Shown: positions 8,035-16,353 of the stretch, piece by piece
Layout of the letters: every line of letters starts with the position of its first letter
How positions within the stretch are numbered: the stretch's first letter is position 1
Origin: Oligoflexales bacterium
GTDB lineage: Bacteria; Bdellovibrionota_B; Oligoflexia; Oligoflexales; RGVZ01
NCBI GenBank assembly: GCA_947479535.1
Contig: CANJZQ010000016.1
Coordinates: forward strand, 1-48,182
Length of the DNA stretch: 48,182 nucleotides
Direction: 5' to 3'
Notes under the pieces: model-generated
Databases searched by the model: none
Told to the model about the DNA's origin: nothing
What the model saw: the letters and a program-made list of their open reading frames with translations, nothing else
Made by a program: the position numbers and the translations under genes

Positions 8035-9207
8035 ATGATACCGCAACACCGATGGCAAACTTATCCGACCTCCATTTTCAGCGTCATGTCGGCAGAGGCC
8101 AATGCTGCCGGCGCAGTGAATTTGGCCCAAGGATTTCCGGACTTTAACGGCCCTGAGTCCGTCATTGAAGCCGCCTGCGAGGCGATGAGAAAAGGCCTTA
8201 ACCAATACGCACCAGCCACGGGAATCAAGTCGCTGCGCGATGCGATCAGCCGCCGCTACCAAAAGGCCTACGATCTAAAATATGATTCAGAACAGGGAGT
8301 TACGGTGCTCAGTGGGGCAACCGAGGCTATCTGGTGTGCCGTACAGGCCTTTTGCGGACCGGGGGACGAAGCCATTGGAATCGCCCCTTTTTATGATTCT
8401 TATCCCGCGGCCTGTCATGCAGGCGGAGCCACCCTGAAAACCGTTGCCCTGCAGCCGCCCCACTGGAAGGTGGACGCAGATGCCATCGAGCGCCTGGTAA
8501 CCACCAAAACAAAAATGATTCTGATCAACACGCCCCATAATCCGACCGGGCGTGTTTTGACCCGGTCCGAAATGGAAGGGATCGCCACCGTAGCCCGCAA
8601 GCACGACCTTATCGTCGTTTCTGATGAAGTTTACGAAGAAATTGTTTTTGAGCCCGCGGTGCACATCCCAATGGCATCACTGCCAGGGATGTGGGACCGG
8701 ACGATCACCATATCTTCAACATCGAAGACGTTCAGTTTCACCGGGTGGAAGGTCGGCTATGCTTGCGCACCCGCAGCCTTGACCGAGGGCATCCGACGCG
8801 TTCACCAGTTTACGGTATTCTGTTCGGCGACGCCTCTGCAGCACGCCATGGTGCGTGCTTTTGAACTCGGTGACGAATACTACAAGCAGTTTCGCCATGA
8901 TTACCTTCAACGTCGCGATTCACTTTTGGCTTCCATCAGGGCCGCCGGTTTTGACGCCCCGGCGCCTCAGGGAACTTATTTTATTTCAGCTGGATATGAG
9001 CGACTCGCGCCCCATTTGAATGACTTGGAATTCAGTTTGAACCTCGTCCGCAAAAAAAAATTGGCAACGATTCCGCTCTCGCCGTTTTATCTGCCCGGTG
9101 ATCCAACAAGCAAGGACCTGCGGCAACTTCGTTTTGCCTTCTGCAAAACGCCGGACACTTTAAAAAAGGCTGAACAGATTCTCGCGGCCATGGGCCCTGC
9201 AACATGA
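8035..9207 (+). CDS. PLP-dependent class I/II aminotransferase (methionine/kynurenine aminotransferase-like)
   Basis: Fold-type I aminotransferase; cytoplasmic. The N-terminus AVNLAQGFPDF is typical of the kynurenine aminotransferase/YbdL methionine aminotransferase branch. TPHNPTGR contacts the cofactor, SDEVYE holds the PLP-nitrogen Asp and the Tyr, SSTSKTFSFTGWKVGY contains the Schiff-base lysine, and RLRFAF-type QLRFAFCK near the end holds the carboxylate-binding Arg. Length 390 is normal. ATG 8035 has AGGACGG about 5 bases upstream. The stop overlaps the start of the glycosyltransferase gene (ATGA), so the two are translationally coupled. The substrate is a hydrophobic or sulfur amino acid by family, not shown here. 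Confidence 0.9.
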   Translation: MIPQHRWQTYPTSIFSVMSAEANAAGAVNLAQGFPDFNGPESVIEAACEAMRKGLNQYAPATGIKSLRDAISRRYQKAYDLKYDSEQGVTVLSGATEAIWCAVQAFCGPGDEAIGIAPFYDSYPAACHAGGATLKTVALQPPHWKVDADAIERLVTTKTKMILINTPHNPTGRVLTRSEMEGIATVARKHDLIVVSDEVYEEIVFEPAVHIPMASLPGMWDRTITISSTSKTFSFTGWKVGYACAPAALTEGIRRVHQFTVFCSATPLQHAMVRAFELGDEYYKQFRHDYLQRRDSLLASIRAAGFDAPAPQGTYFISAGYERLAPHLNDLEFSLNLVRKKKLATIPLSPFYLPGDPTSKDLRQLRFAFCKTPDTLKKAEQILAAMGPAT

Positions 9208-10394
9208 TGGCCACATGCATCATTGTTTTTTCGCAACTGGTAATCTTGGGGGTTTGGCTGCGGACAGCAAGACACGCGTCTGCATTACAGGTCCTGCCTT
9301 GCGCGAAATCACTGGCAATCGAACCCATAAAAAAATGGCCACGGCTTTCCATTCTTATTCCAGCACTGAACGAAGGGACAACCCTGCGCGCGGCATTGAT
9401 GACGCTTCTTGCGGTCGACTATCCGGACTTTGAAATCATTTGCGTCAATGACCGCTCCACCGACGATACAGGGTCTGTCATCCAGGAATTGGCGGCGCAG
9501 GACAATCGAATCAAGGCCATCAATGTCAGTGAACTGCCAAATGGATGGCTCGGCAAAGTCCACGCCTTGGACCAGGCATTGATTGCTTCAACAGGCGACT
9601 TCATCTTGTGCACAGATGCAGATGTTCATTTTTCCAAAGATGCCCTGAAGCGTTCGGTGATGACGATGGAGCATCGCCGCCTGGACCATTTATCTTTGCT
9701 CCCAAAGATCGCTTCTGCAGGATTTCTGTTTGATACAGCCCTGGCCCAAGCCGGCTGGGTTCTTTTTTATTTTATCAATCCAGCCAAGATGGGGACTGAC
9801 GAATGCCGCGCTCCGATGGGCGTCGGAGCCTTCAATCTTGTCCGCGCCGATTTGATGCGCAGGATTCAACCGTTCAAGACATTGCGCATGGAAGTGATTG
9901 ACGACATCGGGCTTGCAATCGTGTGCCATCAGGCCCAGGGAAAAGGTGCCCTCATGGGTGCGGGTACCGCCGTTTCCCTTGAGTATTACGCCGGTTACGG
10001 TGAAATGCTCAAGGGCCTCGAAAAGAACGCTTTTGCATTATCACGCTACTCTCTGGTACGCGCCAGCGCGGAGAACATGTTCGTCATTGCCGCACCTTTG
10101 CTCGCATTCGTCTGGCCATTTTTCCGGTCCGACTGGACCATCTCTTCAGGAGTCGCCGTCTACTTGATTTCTTGTCTGTTGGAGTTCAGGTCCCTGCAAA
10201 ATCACGGCGTGAACCCGGCTTTGATACCAGCCTTTCCATTGGGCATGATGCTCTGTGGAATTGCCGGAGTGAGATCCATGGTTCAGACCTTGCGGCGCGG
10301 AGGGATCAACTGGCGCGGCACCACTTATCCCCTGAGCGACCTGCGACGGATGCAGATCACCAAGCTCCCCATTCCAAAAAGAAATGTTAAGTAA
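9204..10394 (+). CDS. Membrane-associated family 2 glycosyltransferase (HpnB/CrtQ-like)
   Basis: Transfers a sugar from a nucleotide donor, probably to a lipid at the inner membrane. A short N-terminal hydrophobic segment (residues about 5-19) precedes a GT-A domain: RLSILIPALNEG, VNDRSTDDT and the metal-binding TDADVHF (D-A-D at 138-140), followed by MEVIDDIGLA at the acceptor-base region. The last 130 residues contain about three membrane helices, then a basic tail. This layout (GT-A domain, then C-terminal helices) is that of hopanoid-associated HpnB and carotenoid CrtQ-type enzymes; neither hopanoid nor carotenoid genes are nearby, so the acceptor is open. The gene overlaps the aminotransferase stop by four bases and ends six bases before the convergent epimerase-like gene. 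Confidence 0.82.
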   Translation: MMATCIIVFSQLVILGVWLRTARHASALQVLPCAKSLAIEPIKKWPRLSILIPALNEGTTLRAALMTLLAVDYPDFEIICVNDRSTDDTGSVIQELAAQDNRIKAINVSELPNGWLGKVHALDQALIASTGDFILCTDADVHFSKDALKRSVMTMEHRRLDHLSLLPKIASAGFLFDTALAQAGWVLFYFINPAKMGTDECRAPMGVGAFNLVRADLMRRIQPFKTLRMEVIDDIGLAIVCHQAQGKGALMGAGTAVSLEYYAGYGEMLKGLEKNAFALSRYSLVRASAENMFVIAAPLLAFVWPFFRSDWTISSGVAVYLISCLLEFRSLQNHGVNPALIPAFPLGMMLCGIAGVRSMVQTLRRGGINWRGTTYPLSDLRRMQITKLPIPKRNVK

Positions 10395-10400
10395 AAAGCC

Positions 10401-11552
10401 TTAGCGCGGCCGCATGGCGTTGATCTTCAGCCAGTTGGCGCGTTCCCGGACCGCGCGGATCAAGATCGCATTAAAGTCCTGCTGAATCGACTTTTTTGGA
10501 ACCCAACCAAGTCGGGTCCGGACGTAGGTCAGATCGAATGAAAAATGCTCACCGGCAAATTTGATCATCCATGGCTTGGTAAAGTGTGGCCTTTTCCTGA
10601 TCCGTTCAACCAACTCGATGATCCATGCACCAATCGTCACCACTTCAGGCGGCAACTGCATCAGGGAGATGGCCTTCCCACGAAACGCCGTGCATGCCCG
10701 GGCATGAATCTCACGGTAGGTCATTGGCTGAGGTTGCCCGATGAGAAATTTGTCCCGAACCCCTCCCTCCATGGCAACCTCAACGGACTTTTTGAGCCTT
10801 TTTGCAGCCAGGTCAGCCTCTGCCTGCTGGATCAATTCGCCACCTGGACCAAACTTTTGAAGGGTGATCGCAAAAGCCCGCACGACGTCTTCAATATGAC
10901 AGTACGTCAAACCCCGGGTCGGAGGCCCCGGATAAAAATATTTTTCCAAACCTTCCGAAGCACATATTTCTATCCAGTTGAACAGCGGAACGAGTTCACA
11001 CCAATCAGAGTAAACCGCAGCCAGAATCAATTGGACGATCGGCTGTCTGATCGTCGTCTGATCCAGCAACCTCTCTGCCTGTAACTTGCTGTGAGGGTAT
11101 TCCCAAAGTCCGGCTCGCGGACTCGTCTCATTTTGCCGCTGGCCGGGCAGCACTGGAGCAAGGGCTGCCATGCTACCCGCAGAGATCATCAGGCAATCAC
11201 CTGGCGCATCTTTTGACATCAACATCAGCAGGCGCTCCAGGCCTTCATTGACGCGTTGGTAGGCCGGGTTTGGCTGGTTGCTAAAATCATAATAAGCGGC
11301 AAGGTGGATGACCGCGTGCAAGTTTGCCGTGATCTCAGGGTGGCTGTCCCAAGCATCGGTAAAAGTTGCAAGGCTGCCAATATCCAAAACATCGACAACA
11401 TCACCGATATACATGTCGTTCACAGGATGCTTGTCGATGCACCAGAAGCGAAACTGATCATTGAGAGAAAAACGGAGATGCCGACCAATCAAGCCAGCTG
11501 CGCCGGTCATCAAGATCCATTTTTTTGATTCGATCGGAGAGTTCAAGAGCAA
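10401..11552 (-). CDS. NAD(P)-dependent extended SDR (epimerase/3-beta-hydroxysteroid dehydrogenase-like)
   Basis: Oxidoreductase of the extended short-chain dehydrogenase family. The N-terminal Rossmann motif MTGAAGLIGRH places glycines at 17, 20 and 23; HLAAYYDF follows, then the catalytic pattern LMISAGS with Y152-x-x-x-K156 (EYPHSK). The C-terminal third carries the substrate-binding part with GPPTRGLTYCHIEDVVRA, typical of sterol-dehydrogenase and OleD/CerR-like relatives rather than sugar epimerases, though this cannot be settled by eye. Length 383 is somewhat long. It is the last gene of the minus-strand run, 27 bases after the SDR gene, with which it probably acts on a fatty-acyl-type intermediate (inference). 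Confidence 0.82.
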   Translation of the reverse strand: MLLNSPIESKKWILMTGAAGLIGRHLRFSLNDQFRFWCIDKHPVNDMYIGDVVDVLDIGSLATFTDAWDSHPEITANLHAVIHLAAYYDFSNQPNPAYQRVNEGLERLLMLMSKDAPGDCLMISAGSMAALAPVLPGQRQNETSPRAGLWEYPHSKLQAERLLDQTTIRQPIVQLILAAVYSDWCELVPLFNWIEICASEGLEKYFYPGPPTRGLTYCHIEDVVRAFAITLQKFGPGGELIQQAEADLAAKRLKKSVEVAMEGGVRDKFLIGQPQPMTYREIHARACTAFRGKAISLMQLPPEVVTIGAWIIELVERIRKRPHFTKPWMIKFAGEHFSFDLTYVRTRLGWVPKKSIQQDFNAILIRAVRERANWLKINAMRPR

Positions 11553-11579
11553 TCCCTCAATTTGATCTCTTTTTCTGAT

Positions 11580-12380
11580 CTATTTTTTTTTGCGAGGAAC
11601 CAGAACAGAAGCCGACAATTGAAGGAGTTTATCAGACAAGGCAGGAAAAAACCGGAACATGCCAGCAACCAACTTGTTGTCGAGCCCCGCTATGGATTCG
11701 GGAATCTCTTGATTGAAGGAATCCCAAACCGTCTCAGCAATAAATTCTGGTGCACTGCCGGGCAGCATAGATTCAAGATTAGCTGTCATCGCTGTTTCGG
11801 TGTAGCCGGGCATGACAATTCCGATATGGATCTTCTTGGCTGAACCAATTTCAATCCTCATGTTTCGCAGCATTTGATTTAATGCCGCCTTGGAAGCCCC
11901 ATAATTGGCGTGCCCGGGAAACGGGACCGTCGAGGTAACGGATGACACAGCAATGATGGATCCAGAGTTTTTTTGACGCATCCAGTGAAGTGCGAGTTCG
12001 TGAGCGATCGAAACCGGCGCAAAGTAATTGACTTCGAATTCATCAAGAAAAGATTCCGGATCACGGTCAATCAAAGGCCCTTCTACGGCCACCCCGGCAT
12101 TCAGCACAGCAGCGCAAACGTCAGGATGACGACGAAGTACCGTCTGGATGAATTTGATCGCTTTTTTTGAACCCGACAGATCGGCAGGCATGACGTGGGC
12201 TGTACCACCGTTTGCCTTGATCTCTGCCGCGACAGAATCAAGCGCTGGCTTTCCGCGCGCCGTCAAAATGACCGGGTGGCCTTGTTGGGCGAACTTGTGG
12301 GCCGTTGCTGCACCTATCCCACGGGAGGCCCCCGTCACCAGGACAATTCTTCTTTGAAAATCTGGTGACGATCGAATCAT
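11580..12380 (-). CDS. Classical short-chain dehydrogenase/reductase
   Basis: 266-residue NAD(P)(H)-dependent oxidoreductase. Motifs: VTGASRGIG (cofactor), LNAGV in place of the usual NNAG, VSSVTS with the catalytic Ser at 146/147, and Y160-x-x-x-K164 (NYGASKAAL). Start ATG 12380 has GGAG 13 bases upstream on the minus strand; the open frame extends 42 codons further into the KAS III gene but that part is not SDR-like. The C-terminal 30 residues are hydrophobic and then basic (SASVLVPRKKK), suggesting membrane association. It starts 23 bases after the KAS III stop. It probably reduces or oxidises the product of that enzyme. Confidence 0.88.
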   Translation of the reverse strand: MIRSSPDFQRRIVLVTGASRGIGAATAHKFAQQGHPVILTARGKPALDSVAAEIKANGGTAHVMPADLSGSKKAIKFIQTVLRRHPDVCAAVLNAGVAVEGPLIDRDPESFLDEFEVNYFAPVSIAHELALHWMRQKNSGSIIAVSSVTSTVPFPGHANYGASKAALNQMLRNMRIEIGSAKKIHIGIVMPGYTETAMTANLESMLPGSAPEFIAETVWDSFNQEIPESIAGLDNKLVAGMFRFFPALSDKLLQLSASVLVPRKKK

Positions 12381-12403
12381 GGCGAATTGGATCTCCAAAA
12401 ACG

Positions 12404-13450
12404 TCAGCGGTTGCCGTCGTGAACTTTGAAAACAACAGAACCCCAGGTCAAACCGGAACCAACAACCGACATGACGATGATGTCGCCGTCGCGGTACCGG
12501 TCCCAATTCTGTGACATGGTCACCGGCGCGCCCGCACCGCCTTGATTGCCGTGGAAAGCGACATTATGGAGGTGTTTTTCCGGAGCGATGCCAATCCTCT
12601 GGGATGCTGACATGAGCATACGAAGGTTGGCCTGATGACCGATAAACCAGTTTACATCCCCTACTTCCAGACCGTTGCGCTCCATGACGGCCTGGGCAGC
12701 GCTGACGGTTTTCAGGATCGCAAACTTTTGAACCGCTTTACCATCCTGCTCAAAAGATTTTCCATCCAGCATCCGGATCGTATCAGCGCCCTCTGGCGAG
12801 GATTCAACCATGGTATCGATAACCTCGAGGCATTTCCCCCTCGGAGCATTCTCGACATAGGCCGCATAGGAACTGTCACCAAAAAGGATACACCCCTTCC
12901 GGTCGGAGTAATCGACGCGGGTCGTGTAGCGCTCGGCGCCGAAAATCGCGCCAGTCGTTGCACTACCGATGGCGAAAGCTCCACGCATGGTCTGAATCTG
13001 GACGGCGAAGGTGCTGCAGGCCGAGTTTGTGTCGTAGGCGTAACCAGTCTTTAAATTTGAGTCTCGCGCCGCATAACAAGCGTGGGAAGGGATGTCACTG
13101 TCGGGAACCGACGTTCCACCGATGACGGCACCGGCATTTAGGTTTTCGCCCTCTAAACCAGAACGCTTCATGGCCAGATCCCAAGACTTTGCGCTCATCT
13201 GACCAAAGGTCATCACGCGCCCAGCTTGAACCAGATCATCACGAGTGGTCTCGCCGAATCGAAGGGCACGGATTTCTTCCGGCCGGAGGATACTCCGCCG
13301 CTCTTGAATACCGACCCGGTCCACAATCCACTGGGCGTCCGAACCGATGTCCAAACTGTCGAAAAAGTTGTTGTCCAGGACATTGTCGGGCACATAGTGC
13401 CCAACCGCAGTCAAAAATATTCTGGATGTAATTTTTTGGTCGGCTGACAT
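12404..13450 (-). CDS. 3-oxoacyl-ACP synthase III family protein (FabH-like)
   Basis: Condenses an acyl-CoA or acyl thioester with a malonyl-type extender to form a beta-ketoacyl product. The complete Cys-His-Asn triad is present: Cys145 in TNSACSTFAVQI, His272 in IGHQANLRM and Asn302 in FHGNQGGAGAP. RVGIQERR in the N-terminal half matches the FabH phrase around G-I-x-x-R-R. Length 348 versus about 317-330 for housekeeping FabH. Start ATG 13450 has AGGA eight bases upstream; the frame is open back to 13480. It starts 10 bases after fabG. Because it sits in a biosynthetic run without FabD, AcpP or FabF, a specialised lipid or ketone product is as likely as general fatty-acid initiation. Confidence 0.9.
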   Translation of the reverse strand: MSADQKITSRIFLTAVGHYVPDNVLDNNFFDSLDIGSDAQWIVDRVGIQERRSILRPEEIRALRFGETTRDDLVQAGRVMTFGQMSAKSWDLAMKRSGLEGENLNAGAVIGGTSVPDSDIPSHACYAARDSNLKTGYAYDTNSACSTFAVQIQTMRGAFAIGSATTGAIFGAERYTTRVDYSDRKGCILFGDSSYAAYVENAPRGKCLEVIDTMVESSPEGADTIRMLDGKSFEQDGKAVQKFAILKTVSAAQAVMERNGLEVGDVNWFIGHQANLRMLMSASQRIGIAPEKHLHNVAFHGNQGGAGAPVTMSQNWDRYRDGDIIVMSVVGSGLTWGSVVFKVHDGNR

Positions 13451-13460
13451 GAAATTCCTG

Positions 13461-14189
13461 TCAATTGGTGAACATTCCACCGTTCACATGGATGGTGGAA
13501 CCTGTGATGTAGGATGATTTTTCTGAGGCCAGGAACTCCACGGCTCCTGCAATATCCTCTACGGCACCAAAGCGCTTAAGTGGAATCCGGCCCAACATGG
13601 CCTCTTTGACTGGCTCTGGTAAAGCCCCCGTCATGTCCGTCTCAATAAAACCAGGAGCCACGCAGTTGGCAAGAATCCCGAATGGTGCAAGTTCAGCAGC
13701 AATGGACTTGGTAAATCCAACGATCCCGGCTTTTGTTGCTGCATACATGCTCTGTCCCGGGTTGCCAGTGAACCCGACCACCGAGGCGAGGTTGATGATC
13801 CGGCCCCATTTCTGCCGGATCATTGGGCGGGCAGCAAATTTTGAAAGGAGAAAAACTGACTTCAAATTGGTGTTGATCAGAGTGTCGAAATCATCAGGCT
13901 TGGCCAGGGGCAAGATTTGATCGATGGCAACGCCCGCGTTGTTCACCAACACATGAAGGCCACCCATCTCGGCAGCAACGGTCTTGATCAAATTCTGGCA
14001 CGCTGCAGCGTCCGAAAGGTCCGCACGAAACGCACGAGAACCTGGAATTGCAGCACACAAAGCAAGAGCCTTGTCTTCGTTGCCGCGATAATGCACTGCC
14101 ACTTTGAAGCCGGCATTGCCCAGCGCCATCGCGCAAGCAGCACCAATCCCCCGAGACGCCCCCGTGACCAAAGCCACCTTGTCCGCCAT
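13461..14189 (-). CDS. fabG: 3-oxoacyl-ACP reductase (FabG-type SDR)
   Basis: 242-residue NADPH-dependent reductase of beta-ketoacyl thioesters. Motifs: VTGASRGIG (residues 8-16), NNAGVAID (83-90), catalytic S136, Y149 and K153 in SMYAATKAG, then the FabG-typical VAPGFIETDM, GRFGAVEDIA-like KRFGAVEDIAGAV, and ITGSTIHVNGGM at the end. Start ATG 14189 follows GGGGG seven bases upstream; the open frame continues 35 codons upstream, overlapping the HEAT gene end, but that stretch lacks family similarity. It lies upstream of the KAS III gene in the same orientation, which suggests that the two act in sequence. Whether it is the housekeeping FabG or a paralogue cannot be decided here. Confidence 0.9.
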   Translation of the reverse strand: MADKVALVTGASRGIGAACAMALGNAGFKVAVHYRGNEDKALALCAAIPGSRAFRADLSDAAACQNLIKTVAAEMGGLHVLVNNAGVAIDQILPLAKPDDFDTLINTNLKSVFLLSKFAARPMIRQKWGRIINLASVVGFTGNPGQSMYAATKAGIVGFTKSIAAELAPFGILANCVAPGFIETDMTGALPEPVKEAMLGRIPLKRFGAVEDIAGAVEFLASEKSSYITGSTIHVNGGMFTN

Positions 14190-14259
14190 GAATGCCCCCA
14201 ACCCGCCAAAAGTATTAGTAATTCCCGAAAAATCACGGGACGGATCTGGGGGCAGGTTA

Positions 14260-16338
14260 TCAGCTGGCGCGGCCTCGGACAAGACCGGGTTCAACCTGGG
14301 ATTGACTCAAAACCCTTTTCATAGCGTGCGCAAATTGGACGATTTCAGCCGTATTACGCCAAATTCCATTGATGTCGGCGGCGGCATCAGGGTGAAACCC
14401 CTCGTGGGCGGCTCGATTGCGAAAATCCTGAAAAACATGGAGCAGGCGGCAAAACTCTGCAAGGACTGACTGATCCTTGAACGCCGCCGGCACAACGGGA
14501 AGGATTCCGGTCAAACCAAATCGGCACTCGTTGCGTCCAAAAATAAAGAAAAACAAACCAAAGGCTTTCAGACCGTCCAAGGTGAACCGGCGGCCCGGTT
14601 TGAACTGGCAAAGGGCCAATAGCAATTTACGCATCTTGAACTTGCTGAAAAATGGAATCGCCTTGATGACAGGCATCGCAGCAATGTAATTCTCAAACTC
14701 GTCCATCTTCTCCTGGATTGGACGGGCGTATCCAATCAGATCCAACTTTCTTTGGATCGTCCCCTGTTGAACCAGGCGAAGGCAAGCCGACTCAAAATAC
14801 TCACGAAACAGAAGCTCCATCGCTTTATATTGCATGTCGATCACTGGACTAAGATCGATCGATGCCGCAGCCGATCCGTTCTCAATCTGGCGGTGGAAAT
14901 ACCAAGCTGTCCTCAAGGCTCTCTTTACCTCTGCGGAAAGCTGCTCGTAATGCGGAATCGACTTCGCGAGGGCATCGTCCATCACTTTTGCGTCAATGGC
15001 CGGTACCGCGACGGACGCCGGGCTTCCAGCCAAACCGGTCAATGCCTCCCAAACCTCAACCAATGGCTCACTTGATCCTCCGTTTCCACGCGAGGCCTTG
15101 ATACGACCGGCCATGTGAGCCACGGCGGCAGCAATTGCATCACGATGGCCGTCGAGTTTCTGCGTTTTCAGGATACCCGCAATTTCGATTTGCAAATCTG
15201 TTGCAGCATTGTCGCGGGAGACCATGGAAATCAATTCCTGAACTGCACGAGAAGACCCTATGGAACCGAGTGCACGCGCCACTTCGGTCAACTCACGAAC
15301 ATCATCAGATCTGACAAAATCAAGAAGCTTCAACACGGCGAGATCGCTCTGATGGCGCTTGCCCAGGGCACGGATGCAAATGATCCGGTAGATACCAGTC
15401 TTTGCCCTCATTGCATTGGTCGCTGCTGTCCAGGAATCGTCGGATGCAGCTGGATCACCGATGACAACAAACTGTTGCCAGACTCCTGAGACGATTTTTT
15501 TTATGTGCTCCGGTGGACCATCCTTGGTCAGAAGCCAGCTGAGGCAAGCCCCTGCGCCATCGTCATCGGATGAACCACGCACCCCCTTGGCACGCTCAAC
15601 CAAAGGCGCCTTGCTTGCGAGACCTGGCAGTCTCCCGTTCAACCATTCAAGATTCCCATCGACAGGCAACAGGAGCAGCAGGGATTGAGGTGAACCACTG
15701 CTGATTCGAGCCTGCAAAGACTTAAACTCCTTGTTGTGAAAGGACCAAAGGTAGATCCAGGCGGCAAAGGCAGATTTGTCCTCTGGCACAAACTCGTGAA
15801 CGGACTTCTCGCAAATCATGCGAGCCAGGGCGTCCACGCGCTCGTCCTGAATTCTCCTTTGCAACATACGGACAAACATGAGGGCCTTGAACGCTGGAGA
15901 CCATGCGTCGCCTTCTGCGCGCATCGCGACATCAACACAGGCCCGGGCAAGGCTATCATCCGGTGCACGGACTGATACTTCCAGAATGGTATAAAGGATT
16001 CGCTGAGGTATCCCGGGCAGGCCCGCCAAAGTCACGAGTTCGTTCCACCGGGAGCATGACGGCGTACCAGCCCATAGCCGCAATGCTTTGGCGGCAACAT
16101 CCTGGGGCCAGTGGATCATGTGATCAAAAACAAAATCTTCGAAGGTGGTTGGGTCACCCATGGAGATTGCCTCGAGAAGGGAAATCTTTTCGGCTGCGGG
16201 CAGCTCGAGCCGAAGCAGGGCAACGACAATTGCAGAAGGCAGGCCGACTCCGGTCGAAACAAATCCCGACAGGAGCCGCATCCGGACTTCATGGGACTCA
16301 CCGGCAAGATAAGAGTCCAAGGCGTTCACAGGCTTCAA
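14260..16338 (-). CDS. Large helical HEAT-like protein with a C-terminal HEPN-like motif
   Basis: No named family recognised. The 692-residue protein is almost entirely alpha-helical, with repeated leucine/alanine helices of HEAT type; one clear repeat pair around LTEVARALGSIGSSRAVQELISMV is typical. No signal peptide, so cytoplasmic. Near the C-terminus R640-N-R-A-A-H645 fits the R-x4-6-H active-site motif of HEPN ribonucleases and their relatives, with the usual Asn after Arg; the flanking helices (ECRFGL to AMKRVL) have the expected size. The start is TTG 16338, with AGGAG seven bases upstream. It sits between tamA (16 bases upstream) and fabG in a co-oriented run. Function is unknown; the HEPN assignment is tentative because short R-N-x-x-x-H strings also occur by chance. 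Confidence 0.75.
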   Translation of the reverse strand: MKPVNALDSYLAGESHEVRMRLLSGFVSTGVGLPSAIVVALLRLELPAAEKISLLEAISMGDPTTFEDFVFDHMIHWPQDVAAKALRLWAGTPSCSRWNELVTLAGLPGIPQRILYTILEVSVRAPDDSLARACVDVAMRAEGDAWSPAFKALMFVRMLQRRIQDERVDALARMICEKSVHEFVPEDKSAFAAWIYLWSFHNKEFKSLQARISSGSPQSLLLLLPVDGNLEWLNGRLPGLASKAPLVERAKGVRGSSDDDGAGACLSWLLTKDGPPEHIKKIVSGVWQQFVVIGDPAASDDSWTAATNAMRAKTGIYRIICIRALGKRHQSDLAVLKLLDFVRSDDVRELTEVARALGSIGSSRAVQELISMVSRDNAATDLQIEIAGILKTQKLDGHRDAIAAAVAHMAGRIKASRGNGGSSEPLVEVWEALTGLAGSPASVAVPAIDAKVMDDALAKSIPHYEQLSAEVKRALRTAWYFHRQIENGSAAASIDLSPVIDMQYKAMELLFREYFESACLRLVQQGTIQRKLDLIGYARPIQEKMDEFENYIAAMPVIKAIPFFSKFKMRKLLLALCQFKPGRRFTLDGLKAFGLFFFIFGRNECRFGLTGILPVVPAAFKDQSVLAEFCRLLHVFQDFRNRAAHEGFHPDAAADINGIWRNTAEIVQFAHAMKRVLSQSQVEPGLVRGRAS

Positions 16339-16353
16339 AATTAACTCCTGATA

